The translations under genes were made by a program, and so were the position numbers. A DNA stretch of 62,499 bases from Acidiferrobacteraceae bacterium (GTDB taxonomy: Bacteria; Pseudomonadota; Gammaproteobacteria; Acidiferrobacterales; SZUA-150), in contig QIGL01000040.1 in assembly GCA_003228915.1 (NCBI GenBank), positions 1 through 62,499 on the forward strand. Reading direction: 5' to 3'. A model generated the notes under the pieces. It did no database searches. It was given only the letters and a program-made list of their open reading frames with translations, and was not told where the DNA came from. Below are positions 29,037 through 39,248 of this stretch, piece after piece. Position 1 is the first letter of the stretch. Every line of letters starts with the position of its first letter.

Positions 29037-29485
29037 TAGTTTATGTTCTCGCTACCAGTGATGACGTTTAACCCTTCACTATTTTCCTCAAAGTGAACTC
29101 GAAACACGTAGGTAAATTTTTTCTTCCGTAAAGTTCCTGGAAATGACTCAACAACAGCGATTTCAACATAGGAGCGGTTGTTTTCTAAATTGGTACGACG
29201 CGAAACTTTGTAGTCAAGGATCTGGTCTTGCTTGACTCTTGCGCGCAAGTAATTAAGGGTATTCTGACCATGAATTGCAGGGGTAATATTTTTTGCCGAC
29301 CATGATTTGTTTAGCGTCACTTCAAATAATTGTTTTTGATTATCAGGTTCGGTAATCAAGATTTCAATTAACCCTTGTGCCCGGCTGCCATTGCTACTCA
29401 GGATTTTGCTACAACTTGTCACCGACAATATAGTCGTCAACAGCACAACAAATAAGTATTTATTCTTTTTGATAACCAACTGCAT
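29036..29485 (-). CDS. Putative lipoprotein between mltA and mpl
   Basis: 149 residues. The N-terminus has a lipoprotein-type signal with lipobox SVTSC (Cys at about residue 25, in TTILSVTSCSK). The mature part is a compact polar domain with several predicted beta strands; I do not recognise a family. It lies 3 bp after mltA and overlaps mpl by one base, so it belongs to the mltA-mpl operon and may take part in murein handling at the membrane. That role is inference from position only. Confidence 0.75.
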   Translation of the reverse strand: MQLVIKKNKYLFVVLLTTILSVTSCSKILSSNGSRAQGLIEILITEPDNQKQLFEVTLNKSWSAKNITPAIHGQNTLNYLRARVKQDQILDYKVSRRTNLENNRSYVEIAVVESFPGTLRKKKFTYVFRVHFEENSEGLNVITGSENIN

Positions 29486-29488
29486 TAA

Positions 29489-30661
29489 TCAATTCGCTGA
29501 CTTAACTTCTCGGCTCGAGACATTACTTGCCATTCTGTCGGGATTTAACTCAAGCACATAAAGACTGCCAGCTTGTTTCATTGTGCCTGCCAAATCCCGC
29601 GCCCTGCTGCCGCGCCCAAAAAATACATCGGCACGGACAACGCCCTTGATGGCACCACCGGTATCCTGGGCGACCATCAAACGCTGATAAGGCCTGGCTT
29701 GTGCTCCCGGTAATGTGGTATCGACCCACAATAGTGATCCCAGCTCTGTGAAACGCCTGTCAATTGCGAGACTGCGCTCGGCGGTCAACGGTACGCCCAA
29801 AGAACCAATCGGGCCTGCTAATCTACTATCGCGGACCGAAAAAAATATATAACTTGGATTGCTGAACAGGACCTGATCGAGCTCCCGCGGATTTTCTGCC
29901 AACCAGTTTTTTATGGTGTATAAACTCACGTCCTCCGGTTCTATTACGCCGCGACGAATAAGGCTCAGGCCAATGGACTCATACGCGTGGCCATTCTGGT
30001 CAGCGTAACCAACAGCAAGCATTTTTCCATCCGGCAAGCGGATCCTGCCAGAACCCTGGATATGCAAAAAGAAAAGATCAACTGGATCATCGACCCAGGC
30101 TATCTCCAGCCCGGCGAGCTGGTTACGGCCATTATCAATTTCGGCCCGAGAATAAAATGGCACGACATTGTTACCATCCAGCCTGCCCCTGATAGTTTTA
30201 CCTGCCAGTTCTGGATATAACTTGTCCAGCTTAATCACAACAAGATCTTTGGGACGTCCGTAAACCGGGAAACGATATCGACTATCCGGCGTCAGGCTGC
30301 CATTGAGAACAGGCTCGTAGTAACCAGTGATTAAACTTTCCTTATTATTTATGCTTACCAGTTCCCGGGCTACAAACCTCGTTTCGATAAATGCACGTAT
30401 TGTGTCAGGCGCTGCCTGGCCCATCATGGAAATCTCGGTACAAGTATTTTTCCATCCCGCGGGTAATTTTTTTGTCAGGCAATTATTTTTCAGTGCCGGC
30501 CAGACTGATTCCAGGTTGTCCTGCTGCCATCCTGGCAGTGCTTGCCACGAGATAATGTCGCCACGCCCAGGCGATATATCACCGGTAGAGGCACAGGCAG
30601 ATACCAGTAACAATAAAATTATTGCTGAGTTACGAATAATTAAATTTTTTTTTGTTTTCAT
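29489..30661 (-). CDS. mltA: Membrane-bound lytic murein transglycosylase A
   Basis: 390 residues from the ATG at 30661, which puts a lipoprotein signal (lipobox LVSAC) at the very start. Two in-frame GTG codons at 30670-30673 would add four residues, and the Shine-Dalgarno is weak for either. The MltA core has TGYYEPVLNGS, RFPVYGRP, FFLHIQGSGRIRLPDG, YADQNGHAYESIG and the 3D-domain VAQDTGGAIKGVVRADVFFG. It cleaves murein with 1,6-anhydroMurNAc formation; it is probably anchored in the outer membrane. First gene of the mltA-lipoprotein-mpl run. Confidence 0.94.
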   Translation of the reverse strand: MKTKKNLIIRNSAIILLLLVSACASTGDISPGRGDIISWQALPGWQQDNLESVWPALKNNCLTKKLPAGWKNTCTEISMMGQAAPDTIRAFIETRFVARELVSINNKESLITGYYEPVLNGSLTPDSRYRFPVYGRPKDLVVIKLDKLYPELAGKTIRGRLDGNNVVPFYSRAEIDNGRNQLAGLEIAWVDDPVDLFFLHIQGSGRIRLPDGKMLAVGYADQNGHAYESIGLSLIRRGVIEPEDVSLYTIKNWLAENPRELDQVLFSNPSYIFFSVRDSRLAGPIGSLGVPLTAERSLAIDRRFTELGSLLWVDTTLPGAQARPYQRLMVAQDTGGAIKGVVRADVFFGRGSRARDLAGTMKQAGSLYVLELNPDRMASNVSSREVKSAN

Positions 30662-30776
30662 TCCCGGCACCACAGGCTATAAGGATATCAAGAAATTAGT
30701 CGCCAAATCGTAGCCGAGTTTTTTATCTTTCGAGGCCGGTCTGGAACGCTTATTAATACACTACAAACTATTAAAC

Positions 30777-33074
30777 CTATTCAGCTTCCGTTTCTTCTTC
30801 GTAGTCTTCATAGGCTGTTATATATTTGCATTCTTTCTGAGGGCAAACTTTTTCTGCACCGCGTCGTTTGGTTACCTTCACGGTCAGCATCGGAAATGCG
30901 CAACTTGGGCAGACCTCGTTAAGCGGTCGGTTCCATACAGCGTACTTACATTCAGGATAGTGCTCACAAGAAAAAAATATTTTTCCGTAACGGGATTTGC
31001 GTTTTAGCATGGCCCCTTTTTTGCACTCCGGGCATTTAACTCCGGTATCCTCAGGGGGTTCCAGTGGCTCCATGTGATTACAATCCGGGTAGCCGGAACA
31101 ACCAATAAATTTTCCATAACGCCCGCGTTTGATGACCAGGTCAGATTCACACTTGGGACATTTTCTGCCTTCAACAATTTCTGGCTCATTGGTGGCACCG
31201 GGCTCATCATCGACATTTCGCGTGTAGTCACACTCCGGGTAACCGGTACAACCCACGAAATAACCATTGCGACCAAGTCTTTTAGCGACCTGTTTATTAC
31301 ATTTTGGACATTTTTCTTCCATTAGCTCGACGCCGGGCCGATCAACATCTTCTTTTGAATCTACTGTTGCTTTAAATTCAGTCCAGAATTCCTTGAGCAG
31401 GGGCTTCCATGTTTTCTCGCCGCGCGACACGGCATCCAGATCGTCTTCGAGACGGGCGGTAAAATCATAGTCCACGTACTTGCTGAAATGCTCGGATAAA
31501 AACTTGTTCACAACCCGGCCGACATCAGTTGGCGTAAATCGTTTCTTTTCCAGAAGCACATATTCGCGGGCCTGCAAGGTAGATATAATACTGGCATAGG
31601 TCGAGGGCCGGCCAATACCATGGGCCTCGAGAGTCTTGACCAGGCTCGCCTCAGTATATCTCGGTGGTGGCTCGGTAAAATGTTGCTCTTTCCTGATTTC
31701 TTTTAATGTGACCTCATCGCCCTTTTCGAGTGCTGGCAACAATGCCTGGTCAGAATCGCCGCCTTTACTGTCGTCCTGCCCTTCTTCATAAACTGCCAAA
31801 AACCCAGGTTTGACCACGGCTGAACCGGTGGCACGAAAAATATTTCCCGCCCCTGCTTCCAGCTCGATCGCCATGGTATCCATAGTTGCATGAACCATTT
31901 GGCAGGCAACTGTACGCATCCAGATTAAATTATAAAGTTTAAGCTGCTCTTTATTTAAGTATTTTTTTGTGTCCTCGGGAATACGGGCTGCCGAGGTTGG
32001 CCGTACAGCCTCGTGCGCTTCCTGGGCATTTTTTGATTTATTTTTATAGGCTTGCGGCTCGTCGGGTAAATTTTCTTTACCGTACCGCGAGACAATTAAT
32101 TCCCGGATCTCTGTTATCGCCTCACCTGCAAGACTGACCGAATCAGTTCTCATGTAGGTAATCAGGCCCGCCGTCTCGCCATCAATTTCAAAACCCTCAT
32201 ATAGCTGCTGGGCGATACGCATGGTTCGTTGGGCAGTGAACCCAAGCTTGCGGGCCGCTTCCTGCTGCAAGGTTGAGGTTGTAAAGGGTGGCGATGGATT
32301 TCTTTTACGTTTTTTCTTCTCAACAGTAATGACTTTTAATTGGCCATCTGCTTTTTTGGTGAGTGCTTTTTCTACCTTATTGGCATGTTTGTCGTCACTG
32401 ATATCAAACTGGTCGAGTTTTTTATTGTCGAAATGCGTTAATTTTGCCGAGAAATTCTTTTTCTGGGCGTTCAAATCAGACTCAATCGTCCAGTATTCTC
32501 TTGGATTAAACGCCTCTATTTCGAGTTCACGCTCAACAATCATTCTTAATGCCGGACTCTGAACCCGGCCAGCAGACAGCCCGCGCCTGACTTTTTTCCA
32601 CAACAAGGGGGATAAATTAAACCCTACCAGGTAATCAAGGGCGCGCCTGGCCTGCTGGGCATCGACCAGGGTTTGTGATAATTCCCGGGGTTGTTTTATG
32701 GCTTGTTGAATCGCGGACTTGGTGATTTCATGGAATTCCACACGGTACACCGGTTTTTTATCAAGCACGCCTCTTTCTTTTAGAATCTCGTACAAATGCC
32801 AGGAAATGGCCTCACCTTCACGATCCGGGTCAGTGGCCAGGTAAAGTTCGTCGGCTTTTTTCATGGCCTTGGTGATGGCATCGACATGTTTTCGATTTTT
32901 TTCGATGACATCGTATTTCATCGCAAAATCATTTTCCGTATCAACGGCGCCCTGTTTCGGTATTAGGTCACGAACATGGCCATATGATGCCAATGCGGAA
33001 AACTCCTTGCCCAGGTACCTGGTCATGGTTTTTGCCTTGGCAGGCGACTCGACAACGATTAATTTTTTAGACAT
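30777..33074 (-). CDS. topA: DNA topoisomerase I
   Basis: 765 residues of type IA topoisomerase. The Toprim domain (KLIVVESPAKAKTM; DPDREGEAISWH), the hallmark LSAGRVQSPALRMIV and active Tyr307 (GLITYMRTDS) are present. The C-terminus has four zinc-ribbon units: CPKCNKQ...GCTGYPEC, CPKCESD...GCSGYPDC, CPECKKG...SCEHYPEC and a final CPSCAFP...CPQKEC. It relaxes negative supercoils. It lies downstream of smg and dprA in the same direction (98 bp gap). Confidence 0.97.
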   Translation of the reverse strand: MSKKLIVVESPAKAKTMTRYLGKEFSALASYGHVRDLIPKQGAVDTENDFAMKYDVIEKNRKHVDAITKAMKKADELYLATDPDREGEAISWHLYEILKERGVLDKKPVYRVEFHEITKSAIQQAIKQPRELSQTLVDAQQARRALDYLVGFNLSPLLWKKVRRGLSAGRVQSPALRMIVERELEIEAFNPREYWTIESDLNAQKKNFSAKLTHFDNKKLDQFDISDDKHANKVEKALTKKADGQLKVITVEKKKRKRNPSPPFTTSTLQQEAARKLGFTAQRTMRIAQQLYEGFEIDGETAGLITYMRTDSVSLAGEAITEIRELIVSRYGKENLPDEPQAYKNKSKNAQEAHEAVRPTSAARIPEDTKKYLNKEQLKLYNLIWMRTVACQMVHATMDTMAIELEAGAGNIFRATGSAVVKPGFLAVYEEGQDDSKGGDSDQALLPALEKGDEVTLKEIRKEQHFTEPPPRYTEASLVKTLEAHGIGRPSTYASIISTLQAREYVLLEKKRFTPTDVGRVVNKFLSEHFSKYVDYDFTARLEDDLDAVSRGEKTWKPLLKEFWTEFKATVDSKEDVDRPGVELMEEKCPKCNKQVAKRLGRNGYFVGCTGYPECDYTRNVDDEPGATNEPEIVEGRKCPKCESDLVIKRGRYGKFIGCSGYPDCNHMEPLEPPEDTGVKCPECKKGAMLKRKSRYGKIFFSCEHYPECKYAVWNRPLNEVCPSCAFPMLTVKVTKRRGAEKVCPQKECKYITAYEDYEEETEAE

Positions 33075-33172
33075 AACTACAAGGTATTTAATATATTAAC
33101 TGTTCAGTGTTTAGAAAAAATTATTGTCCGCAAGAAGCATAGGAGTTGTGCGTTAATTGCCCGGGTGGGTAC

Positions 33173-33667
33173 TTAAAAAAGAAAATCTCTATTTTCACTC
33201 ACCACCCAATCCTCGAGAAGATCATACGCCTGTTCCTGCCCCGGTTGATTAAATAACACCATCAGTACAACCCATTTGAGCTGTTCAATATCAATCTCTT
33301 CTGCCTCAAGTGCCGTCAGGCGATCTATCACAATTTCCCTGGCTACAGAGTCAAGCACACCGCTTTGTTCAAGACGCAATAATTGACCACGACACGACAT
33401 ACTTACTTTTGCAGACTCGTAACCTGAAAAAAATCGGATAGACGATGATCGACTACTTGCAACCACACCGACAGGTTTATCATCACGCAAACTCGACAAC
33501 TCTTCCAGCCAGTTAAAGGCCTTGTTTATCTCTCCCTTCGGGAAACCCGCCTGGGATAATTCAAGGATTAATGCGTCCTGATCTGGACTAAACTCATGTG
33601 AGTCATCCATATAATTCTCGAAGATGTACATTAAAACGTCCAAAACCTTTTCTTCTTTCATGTCCAC
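33173..33667 (-). CDS. smg: Smg family protein (DUF494)
   Basis: 164 residues, all-alpha and acidic. MKEEKVLDVLMYIFENYMDD and GFPKGEINKAFNWLEEL are the family signature, and the C-terminal WVVLMVLFNQPGQEQAYDLLEDWV is also typical. The function is not established; it is nearly always next to dprA. Here it starts 5 bp after the dprA stop and ends 98 bp before topA, so dprA-smg-topA may be one transcript. Confidence 0.92.
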   Translation of the reverse strand: MDMKEEKVLDVLMYIFENYMDDSHEFSPDQDALILELSQAGFPKGEINKAFNWLEELSSLRDDKPVGVVASSRSSSIRFFSGYESAKVSMSCRGQLLRLEQSGVLDSVAREIVIDRLTALEAEEIDIEQLKWVVLMVLFNQPGQEQAYDLLEDWVVSENRDFLF

Positions 33668-33672
33668 CCTTG

Positions 33673-34794
33673 TTAATTTATTGCCCTTATATAGCGACCA
33701 CCGGGCCCACTTTCAACCTGACCCAACAGCTCCATGCGCAAGAGCATGGATGAAATCACATCTGCCGTCAATCCACTGCGTTCTACCAGCTCATTAACTG
33801 AAACAGGATCAAAGCCCAAATAGGCCAACAGGGGTTCTGCCTGGCTGTCTAAACTATCTGCTTGTGGATCAGTGACATCCTTACTGGTCACTGTTTCTAC
33901 TGTTGAATAGCTGAGCAAAACACCCAATTCATTCAGAATGTCTTCGGCGGTTTCAATGAGTTTGGCGCCCTCACGTATCAGAAGATGACAACCCCGGGCC
34001 TGGGGTGTATGAATCGAGCCGGGTATGGCAAAAACTTCCCGGCCCTGCTCCGCCGCCAGGTGGGCAGTTATTAATGAGCCACTGCGAACCGTCGCTTCAA
34101 CAACCATTACGCCCAGGCTTAACCCGCTTATTATTCTGTTTCTCCTGGGAAAATTTTCACGTCTGGGTGTACAGCCAAGGGGAAACTCTGATACCAGCGC
34201 ACCTGACATCCTGATTTTTGTTGCCAGCTCTTCGTTGCGAGCGGGGTAAATGACATCGACCCCGGTGCCGGCAATTGCCAGGGTCATGCCGTCCTTTTTT
34301 AGTGCGCCTTCATGGGCGGCAGTGTCAACACCCAAAGCCATGCCGCTGGTGATTGCCAGACCCCTGGCGGCTAAATCAGAAGAAAAAAGACCGGCATTGA
34401 TTCTGCCCTGGGCGCTGGGACTACGGCTGCCGACAATAGCCAATTGCGGCATTCGCAAAGCGTCGACATCACCATCTATATATAGTATCGGCGGTGGATC
34501 AGGTATCTCTTTTAAAAGTTTTGGGTAACCCTCGTCCTCGAGCATTAAGATATGGTGTTGGGGCTGTGCCAGCCAGTTCAGGGTTTTCGCAAACTGGTCT
34601 TCCAGAAGGGGTTTTGCAATGGCACGCTCTACCAAGCCGGCTTTATGGCCTAGCAATGACTGTAGTGATCGGGTGGATGCCTGACACAGTGCCTGTATCG
34701 AGCCATAATGTTGCATAATTTTATGCAGTGATATGTCACCAATACCAGGTGTTGCCTGTAGTGACAGCCAGCGTAGTAGCTGTTCGTGATCCAT
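33673..34794 (-). CDS. dprA: DNA processing protein DprA
   Basis: 373 residues. An N-terminal SAM-like helical region (WLSLQATPGIGDISLHKIMQ) leads to the Rossmann core (LAIVGSRSPSAQGRINAGLF, SGMALGVDTAAHEGAL, IAGTGVDVIYPARN, ENFPRRNRIISGLSLGVMVVEA), then a C-terminal winged-helix-like DprA domain (DPVSVNELVERSGLTADVISSMLLRMEL). It loads RecA on incoming single strands during transformation. With the ComM-like YifB it points to natural competence or to a housekeeping recombination role. Confidence 0.95.
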   Translation of the reverse strand: MDHEQLLRWLSLQATPGIGDISLHKIMQHYGSIQALCQASTRSLQSLLGHKAGLVERAIAKPLLEDQFAKTLNWLAQPQHHILMLEDEGYPKLLKEIPDPPPILYIDGDVDALRMPQLAIVGSRSPSAQGRINAGLFSSDLAARGLAITSGMALGVDTAAHEGALKKDGMTLAIAGTGVDVIYPARNEELATKIRMSGALVSEFPLGCTPRRENFPRRNRIISGLSLGVMVVEATVRSGSLITAHLAAEQGREVFAIPGSIHTPQARGCHLLIREGAKLIETAEDILNELGVLLSYSTVETVTSKDVTDPQADSLDSQAEPLLAYLGFDPVSVNELVERSGLTADVISSMLLRMELLGQVESGPGGRYIRAIN

Positions 34795-34973
34795 AGCCGT
34801 GACCTCCTTGTCCTGGCAATACTGTAAAAAGTCTTAACTTCTTCCCTATTTTATTTTCTCTGAATTATTTTCCGGTTTCAATTTAGCTTTCTAAATTTCT
34901 CTGGCTCATCCCGGACTTAACTTGGACTTAACTTGCCTGGAAATTATTATATACGTATTGCAAGTGCAACTCC

Positions 34974-36134
34974 CTAGGGAGTCTCCACCTTGTCTCCAAC
35001 TTGTATGGGTCCGTCGGAACTCATGACCAGCCCGTAGCTTACCCTCTTAAATACCTTGAATACCAGCAGTATTCCACTCTCTTCGTTCGGTAGTTTGTAA
35101 AAACTTTTAAGTACCGGGTCCCGAACCCTGACGCCAGTCCGCAATATTCTCAGCACATGTCCCTCTTCCAGTCCTTGTGAGCTGCCAGTGCTGATTGCCA
35201 CAATTGCTAATGGCCCAAATTCATCAACTGCATTCTTTGCCAGCAGAATTTCACCTTTAACTTTATTTTTGGGTGCGCGTGGCTGATAACGTGGTAGTGG
35301 TGGCGCCTTTTCAACTGGCAACAACCTGTCACCAGGCAATATTTCAAGGTTAGCACTTGAGACCACTAACTTGCTTACCTTGCCAAACCTGATTAGTTGG
35401 GCATCACCAAGATAGACAGCCTCATACCCAAACACCTTACCCGAACTCTTTTCCCGTAATACCTCACCATGCCTGAAAATGTAGTAATACTCATTTTTCT
35501 TATCGGTAAGGCCACGGGCATAAAATACGCTTCTATCGCCTAACGCCCGCCTGTTATCGACACCAATCCCGACATAACCCGCGTCATCGAGCAAATCATC
35601 AGTTATCACCAGTGGTCGCGTTAAAAAGGGCGCGATCACTTCAGGCCTGATAGTGGGTATGGCCGAGGCGAGCGATTTGCTACGAACCCTGGGCTTAAGC
35701 TTCTCACGGTTACCAATGGTTTTTCTAGGCCCGCCTGGGGTGGGAGTTTCTTCAGTGCCTACGGTAATACCCTCATCGGTACCTTCAACCACTGTGACCT
35801 GTCCGGGCTCCTCATCCTGAACAGGCTGTTCTTTTCTTAGAACGGTAAGCTGCGGCTGACCATCAACCCAGCGTAATAAAATCACGTCACCCGGGTAAAT
35901 AAGATGGGGGTTGGCTATTTGTTCGTTTATTTTCCAGATTTTTGGCCAGTGCCAAGGGCTCTTGAGAAATCGAGTAGCGATATCCCATAATGTGTCTCCT
36001 GGTACCACCACATACCGATCAGGGTGATCGGGTTGCAGTTCCAGCACATCAGCCCTGACGGGTGCGACAGGTGTGAGAATTATCCCCAAAAAGAGGGTAA
36101 GCGCTATTATTAGCGGATTATGATTGCGCGACAT
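34974..36134 (-). CDS. LysM domain protein, secreted
   Basis: 386 residues from the ATG at 36134, chosen because it starts the signal peptide (MSRNHNPLIIALTLFLGI, cleavage near PVRADV). A GTG at 36161 would add nine residues. A LysM murein-binding domain lies near residues 35-90 (YVVVPGDTLWDIATRFLKSP; IYPGDVILL). The remainder is a Pro/Gly-rich linker and a beta-rich domain without recognised catalytic residues. The order LysM-dprA-smg-topA in one direction and def-fmt in the other is a conserved gammaproteobacterial arrangement. It is probably a periplasmic murein-associated protein. Confidence 0.88.
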   Translation of the reverse strand: MSRNHNPLIIALTLFLGIILTPVAPVRADVLELQPDHPDRYVVVPGDTLWDIATRFLKSPWHWPKIWKINEQIANPHLIYPGDVILLRWVDGQPQLTVLRKEQPVQDEEPGQVTVVEGTDEGITVGTEETPTPGGPRKTIGNREKLKPRVRSKSLASAIPTIRPEVIAPFLTRPLVITDDLLDDAGYVGIGVDNRRALGDRSVFYARGLTDKKNEYYYIFRHGEVLREKSSGKVFGYEAVYLGDAQLIRFGKVSKLVVSSANLEILPGDRLLPVEKAPPLPRYQPRAPKNKVKGEILLAKNAVDEFGPLAIVAISTGSSQGLEEGHVLRILRTGVRVRDPVLKSFYKLPNEESGILLVFKVFKRVSYGLVMSSDGPIQVGDKVETP

Positions 36135-36329
36135 AGGCGGTGTTTCCGTATAATCTTGCACTCAGTTTAGTCGAATTTTTTCCAAAACCCCAAGTCATTG
36201 AACGATTTTATGACAGGATTTTCGCTTGTTATTCAGTAGCCTTTGAACTAATAATAAACCAGTTTCACAAGAATGGAAACCAACTGACTGAATTTATATT
36301 CATTCAACAATATCAATAATTGACCTTAC

Positions 36330-36341
36330 TATAATATAACA
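36330..36341 (+). promoter_or_regulatory. Minus-10 box immediately before def
   Basis: TATAAT at 36330-36335 is separated by only six bases from the ATG at 36342. No Shine-Dalgarno is visible. Transcription from it would begin at or beside the start codon, implying a leaderless def message. The matching -35 region is poor, so this is tentative. Confidence 0.35.
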
Positions 36342-36845
36342 ATGGCTTTGCTTGAAATACTGCATTATCCAGATTCACGATTACGAACCCTGGCAGCGCC
36401 CGTCGCGGATATAAATGACGAAATTCGCGCACTAATCGATGATATGGCTGAAACTATGTACGCCGCACCCGGGATAGGCCTGGCTGCTACTCAAGTAAAT
36501 GTTCATAAACAATTGATTATAATAGATATTTCTGAAGACAGGGATCAACTCCAGGTTTTTATTAATCCTGAAATTCTGAGCAGGGATTCCGAAGTCGCAA
36601 TGGAAGAGGGTTGTTTGTCAGTACCCGGTATTTATGAAACCGTCACCCGTGCTGAGACCATCACTTATCGGGCGTTGGGTGCACAGGGCAATAAAATTGA
36701 GGAAAGTGTCACTGGCCTGCTTGCCGTTTGCATACAACATGAGATTGACCATCTTAAAGGTAAGGTTTTTGTGGATTATTTATCACATTTGAAACAGCAG
36801 CGCATCAGTAAAAAAATGCTTAAACAGCAGCGCCAGGCTATGTAG
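36342..36845 (+). CDS. def: Peptide deformylase
   Basis: 167 residues. All three motifs are present: GIGLAATQV (45-53), EEGCLSVPG with metal ligand Cys91, and QHEIDHLKG with His133, Glu134 and His137. It removes the formyl group from nascent N-termini. First gene of def-fmt-rsmB, the standard translation-linked run, with fmt beginning 9 bp later. Confidence 0.97.
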   Translation: MALLEILHYPDSRLRTLAAPVADINDEIRALIDDMAETMYAAPGIGLAATQVNVHKQLIIIDISEDRDQLQVFINPEILSRDSEVAMEEGCLSVPGIYETVTRAETITYRALGAQGNKIEESVTGLLAVCIQHEIDHLKGKVFVDYLSHLKQQRISKKMLKQQRQAM

Positions 36846-36854
36846 CGCAGTCCC

Positions 36855-37781
36855 GTGAATATTATATTTGCTGGCACGCCTGATTTTGCCGTTCCCAGTC
36901 TCCAGGCCTTGTTGCAGGCCGGCCTTAATGTGGTCGCGGTTTATTGCCAACCGGATCGACCTGCGGGCAGGGGCCGGAAAATAAAACCGGGTCCGGTCAA
37001 GGCGACTGCACAGGTGGCCAATATCAAGACCTGCCAACCACAAAATTTTAAAGACCCGGCAGAAGTCTCAAGCCTGGCTTTATTGCGACCAGATTTAATG
37101 ATTGTGGTTGCCTATGGCCTGATTTTGCCAGAATCGGTCTTAAAAATTCCCCGCCTGGGCTGTATTAATGTCCATGCTTCAATACTGCCCCGTTGGCGCG
37201 GCGCGGCGCCCATCCAGCGGGCTATAGAATCTGGTGACAAGACTAGCGGGGTTTCCATTATGCAAATGAATCAGGGCCTGGACACCGGCGCTGTCCTGGC
37301 AACCACTGAAATTGAAATTCTGGCAACAGAGAATGCGGGCCAGCTTCATGACAGGCTTGCCGAAGCGGGGGCTGAATTATTGCTTGGGGCCTTGCCCGAA
37401 ATAAAGGCCGAACAGTTACATGGCACTGTCCAGGACGAAGGTTTGGCGACTTATGCTAAAAAACTGGAAAAAAGTGAGGCCCGGCTCGACTGGTCTTTAC
37501 CCTCTGACGTTATTGCCAGGAAAATTCGTGCATTTAATCCCTGGCCGATGGCCTACACCTGCTGGCAACAGAACCGGCTACGGATATGGGATGCTACCGT
37601 CTCCGACCAGGGTAGCGCCAAACCTGGAACAATATTGGCCGCTAGTGGCGAGGGCATCCAGGTAGCAGCCGGTACCGGTAGTATCAGTATTCAACGCCTG
37701 CAACCACAAGGCGGTAAGGCTATGTCCGTTAAAGATTTCCTGAACGGTCAGCTTGTCTCACCAGGAGATGTGTTCAATTAA
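36855..37781 (+). CDS. fmt: Methionyl-tRNA formyltransferase
   Basis: 308 residues with a GTG start 9 bp after the def stop. Formyl-THF binding and catalytic region: NVHASILPRWRGAAPIQRAI and the conserved Asp in LDTGAVL. The N-terminal GTPDFAVPSLQALL and YCQPDRPAGRGRK are family signatures. The C-terminal OB-like domain (about 205-305) binds tRNA. It formylates initiator Met-tRNA, complementing def. Starts by GTG are rarer than ATG in this window. Confidence 0.97.
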   Translation: MNIIFAGTPDFAVPSLQALLQAGLNVVAVYCQPDRPAGRGRKIKPGPVKATAQVANIKTCQPQNFKDPAEVSSLALLRPDLMIVVAYGLILPESVLKIPRLGCINVHASILPRWRGAAPIQRAIESGDKTSGVSIMQMNQGLDTGAVLATTEIEILATENAGQLHDRLAEAGAELLLGALPEIKAEQLHGTVQDEGLATYAKKLEKSEARLDWSLPSDVIARKIRAFNPWPMAYTCWQQNRLRIWDATVSDQGSAKPGTILAASGEGIQVAAGTGSISIQRLQPQGGKAMSVKDFLNGQLVSPGDVFN

Positions 37782-37792
37782 TCAAGGATGCC

Positions 37793-39220
37793 ATGCGACT
37801 TGATCAAAAAATCAACGACAAAGTACGTTCCTCTCCCAGGGCGCAGGCTGCCCTCGTAGTAGACGCAGTCTGCCATCATCAACAACTACTGGATGATGCA
37901 CTGAATGAGCTATTTTCGCTGAACCCGGACGAAAAACTAAAACCGATTATTCATGAGCTGGTATATGGCGCCGTGCGTTGGTGTATTCAGTTACAGTGGC
38001 TGACAACACAGTTGCTCGACAAGCCGGTCAGGAAAAAGGATCGTATTGTTCAGGCGCTACTGCTCGTAGGGTTATATGAGTTACGGTTTATGGGTACGGC
38101 CAGCCATGCCAGCGTCAATGAAACCGTTGCGGCGGCAACCATCCTTAATAAACCCTGGTCAAAAAATCTGGTTAACGCCTGCCTGCGTCAATACACACGT
38201 TCAGAGCAAGATTTTAATATCAGCATATCCACAGATATTGGCTTGCTGCAAAGTCATCCGCAATGGCTCATTGACTCAATAAAAAAAGCATGGCCAGAAA
38301 AATGGCCGACAATTCTCGATGCAAATAACAAGCGGCCACCGATGGGCTTACGAGTTAATAACAAGCAGACTGACCGCGTCTCGTATATCAAGCAATTGAC
38401 TGAGGCAAAAATAAAAAATAGCGCTATGCCATTTTCTGAACACGGAATATTGTTACCAAAACCCACGCCTGTTACGAAACTACCCGGGTTTGCTGCCGGC
38501 CTGGTCACGGTTCAGGATGGCGCCGCCCAACTAGCTACCATCCTGCTGGACTTGCAGGCAGATCAATCCATTCTTGATGCCTGTTGCGCCCCTGGCGGCA
38601 AACTGGCCCACATTCTTGAGGCCATGCCAGATGACGCCGATGTGACGGGCCTGGATATTTCCAGGGACCGGCTCGACCGTGTCAAAGAAAACCTGCGGCG
38701 ATTACAGCTCAATTGCAGGCTTATTCAGGCAAATGCCAGTAAAATTAATAATCAAAATGAACAAGCAGGGCAGACCGACACCTGGTTTGAAAAATCATTT
38801 GACCGAATTTTGCTTGATGCCCCCTGCAGTGCTACCGGCGTCATTCGCCGGCACCCGGATATCAAACTCCATCGCCAATCACAAGATGTGGCGAAAGTAG
38901 TAGTACTCCAGGCCCAATTACTGAATAGTTTATGGCCGTTACTGGCCTGTGGCGGTAAGCTTGTCTACGTTACCTGCTCAATTCTGCCTGTTGAAAATGA
39001 CGAGCAAATTGACAAGTTTTTGAAAGCACACGCGGATGCCAGTGTTTTAACGCCCGACGAAATGTTGTCAGGTGAATCATTTCGAAATAGTACACTTACG
39101 ACTCAAGCAGTAAAGATTTTAAGAGCGGCCGTCATTCAGAAACCGCATGGGTTCCAGGTATTACCAGGCAGCCTGGATATGGACGGGTTTTATTATGCAT
39201 GTCTGAAAAAAAATACCTGA
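37793..39220 (+). CDS. rsmB: 16S rRNA m5C967 methyltransferase
   Basis: 475 residues. An N-terminal NusB-like RNA-binding domain (about 1-140, ELVYGAVRWCIQLQWL) precedes the SAM-dependent Fmu domain: VQDGAAQLATILLD, DACCAPGGKLAHILE, LLDAPCSATGVIRRHPDIK and the catalytic-Cys segment VYVTCSILPVEN. It methylates C967 of 16S rRNA. It follows fmt by 11 bp. Confidence 0.95.
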   Translation: MRLDQKINDKVRSSPRAQAALVVDAVCHHQQLLDDALNELFSLNPDEKLKPIIHELVYGAVRWCIQLQWLTTQLLDKPVRKKDRIVQALLLVGLYELRFMGTASHASVNETVAAATILNKPWSKNLVNACLRQYTRSEQDFNISISTDIGLLQSHPQWLIDSIKKAWPEKWPTILDANNKRPPMGLRVNNKQTDRVSYIKQLTEAKIKNSAMPFSEHGILLPKPTPVTKLPGFAAGLVTVQDGAAQLATILLDLQADQSILDACCAPGGKLAHILEAMPDDADVTGLDISRDRLDRVKENLRRLQLNCRLIQANASKINNQNEQAGQTDTWFEKSFDRILLDAPCSATGVIRRHPDIKLHRQSQDVAKVVVLQAQLLNSLWPLLACGGKLVYVTCSILPVENDEQIDKFLKAHADASVLTPDEMLSGESFRNSTLTTQAVKILRAAVIQKPHGFQVLPGSLDMDGFYYACLKKNT

Positions 39221-39248
39221 AATAAACAAATGCTGAATTACTAAATTA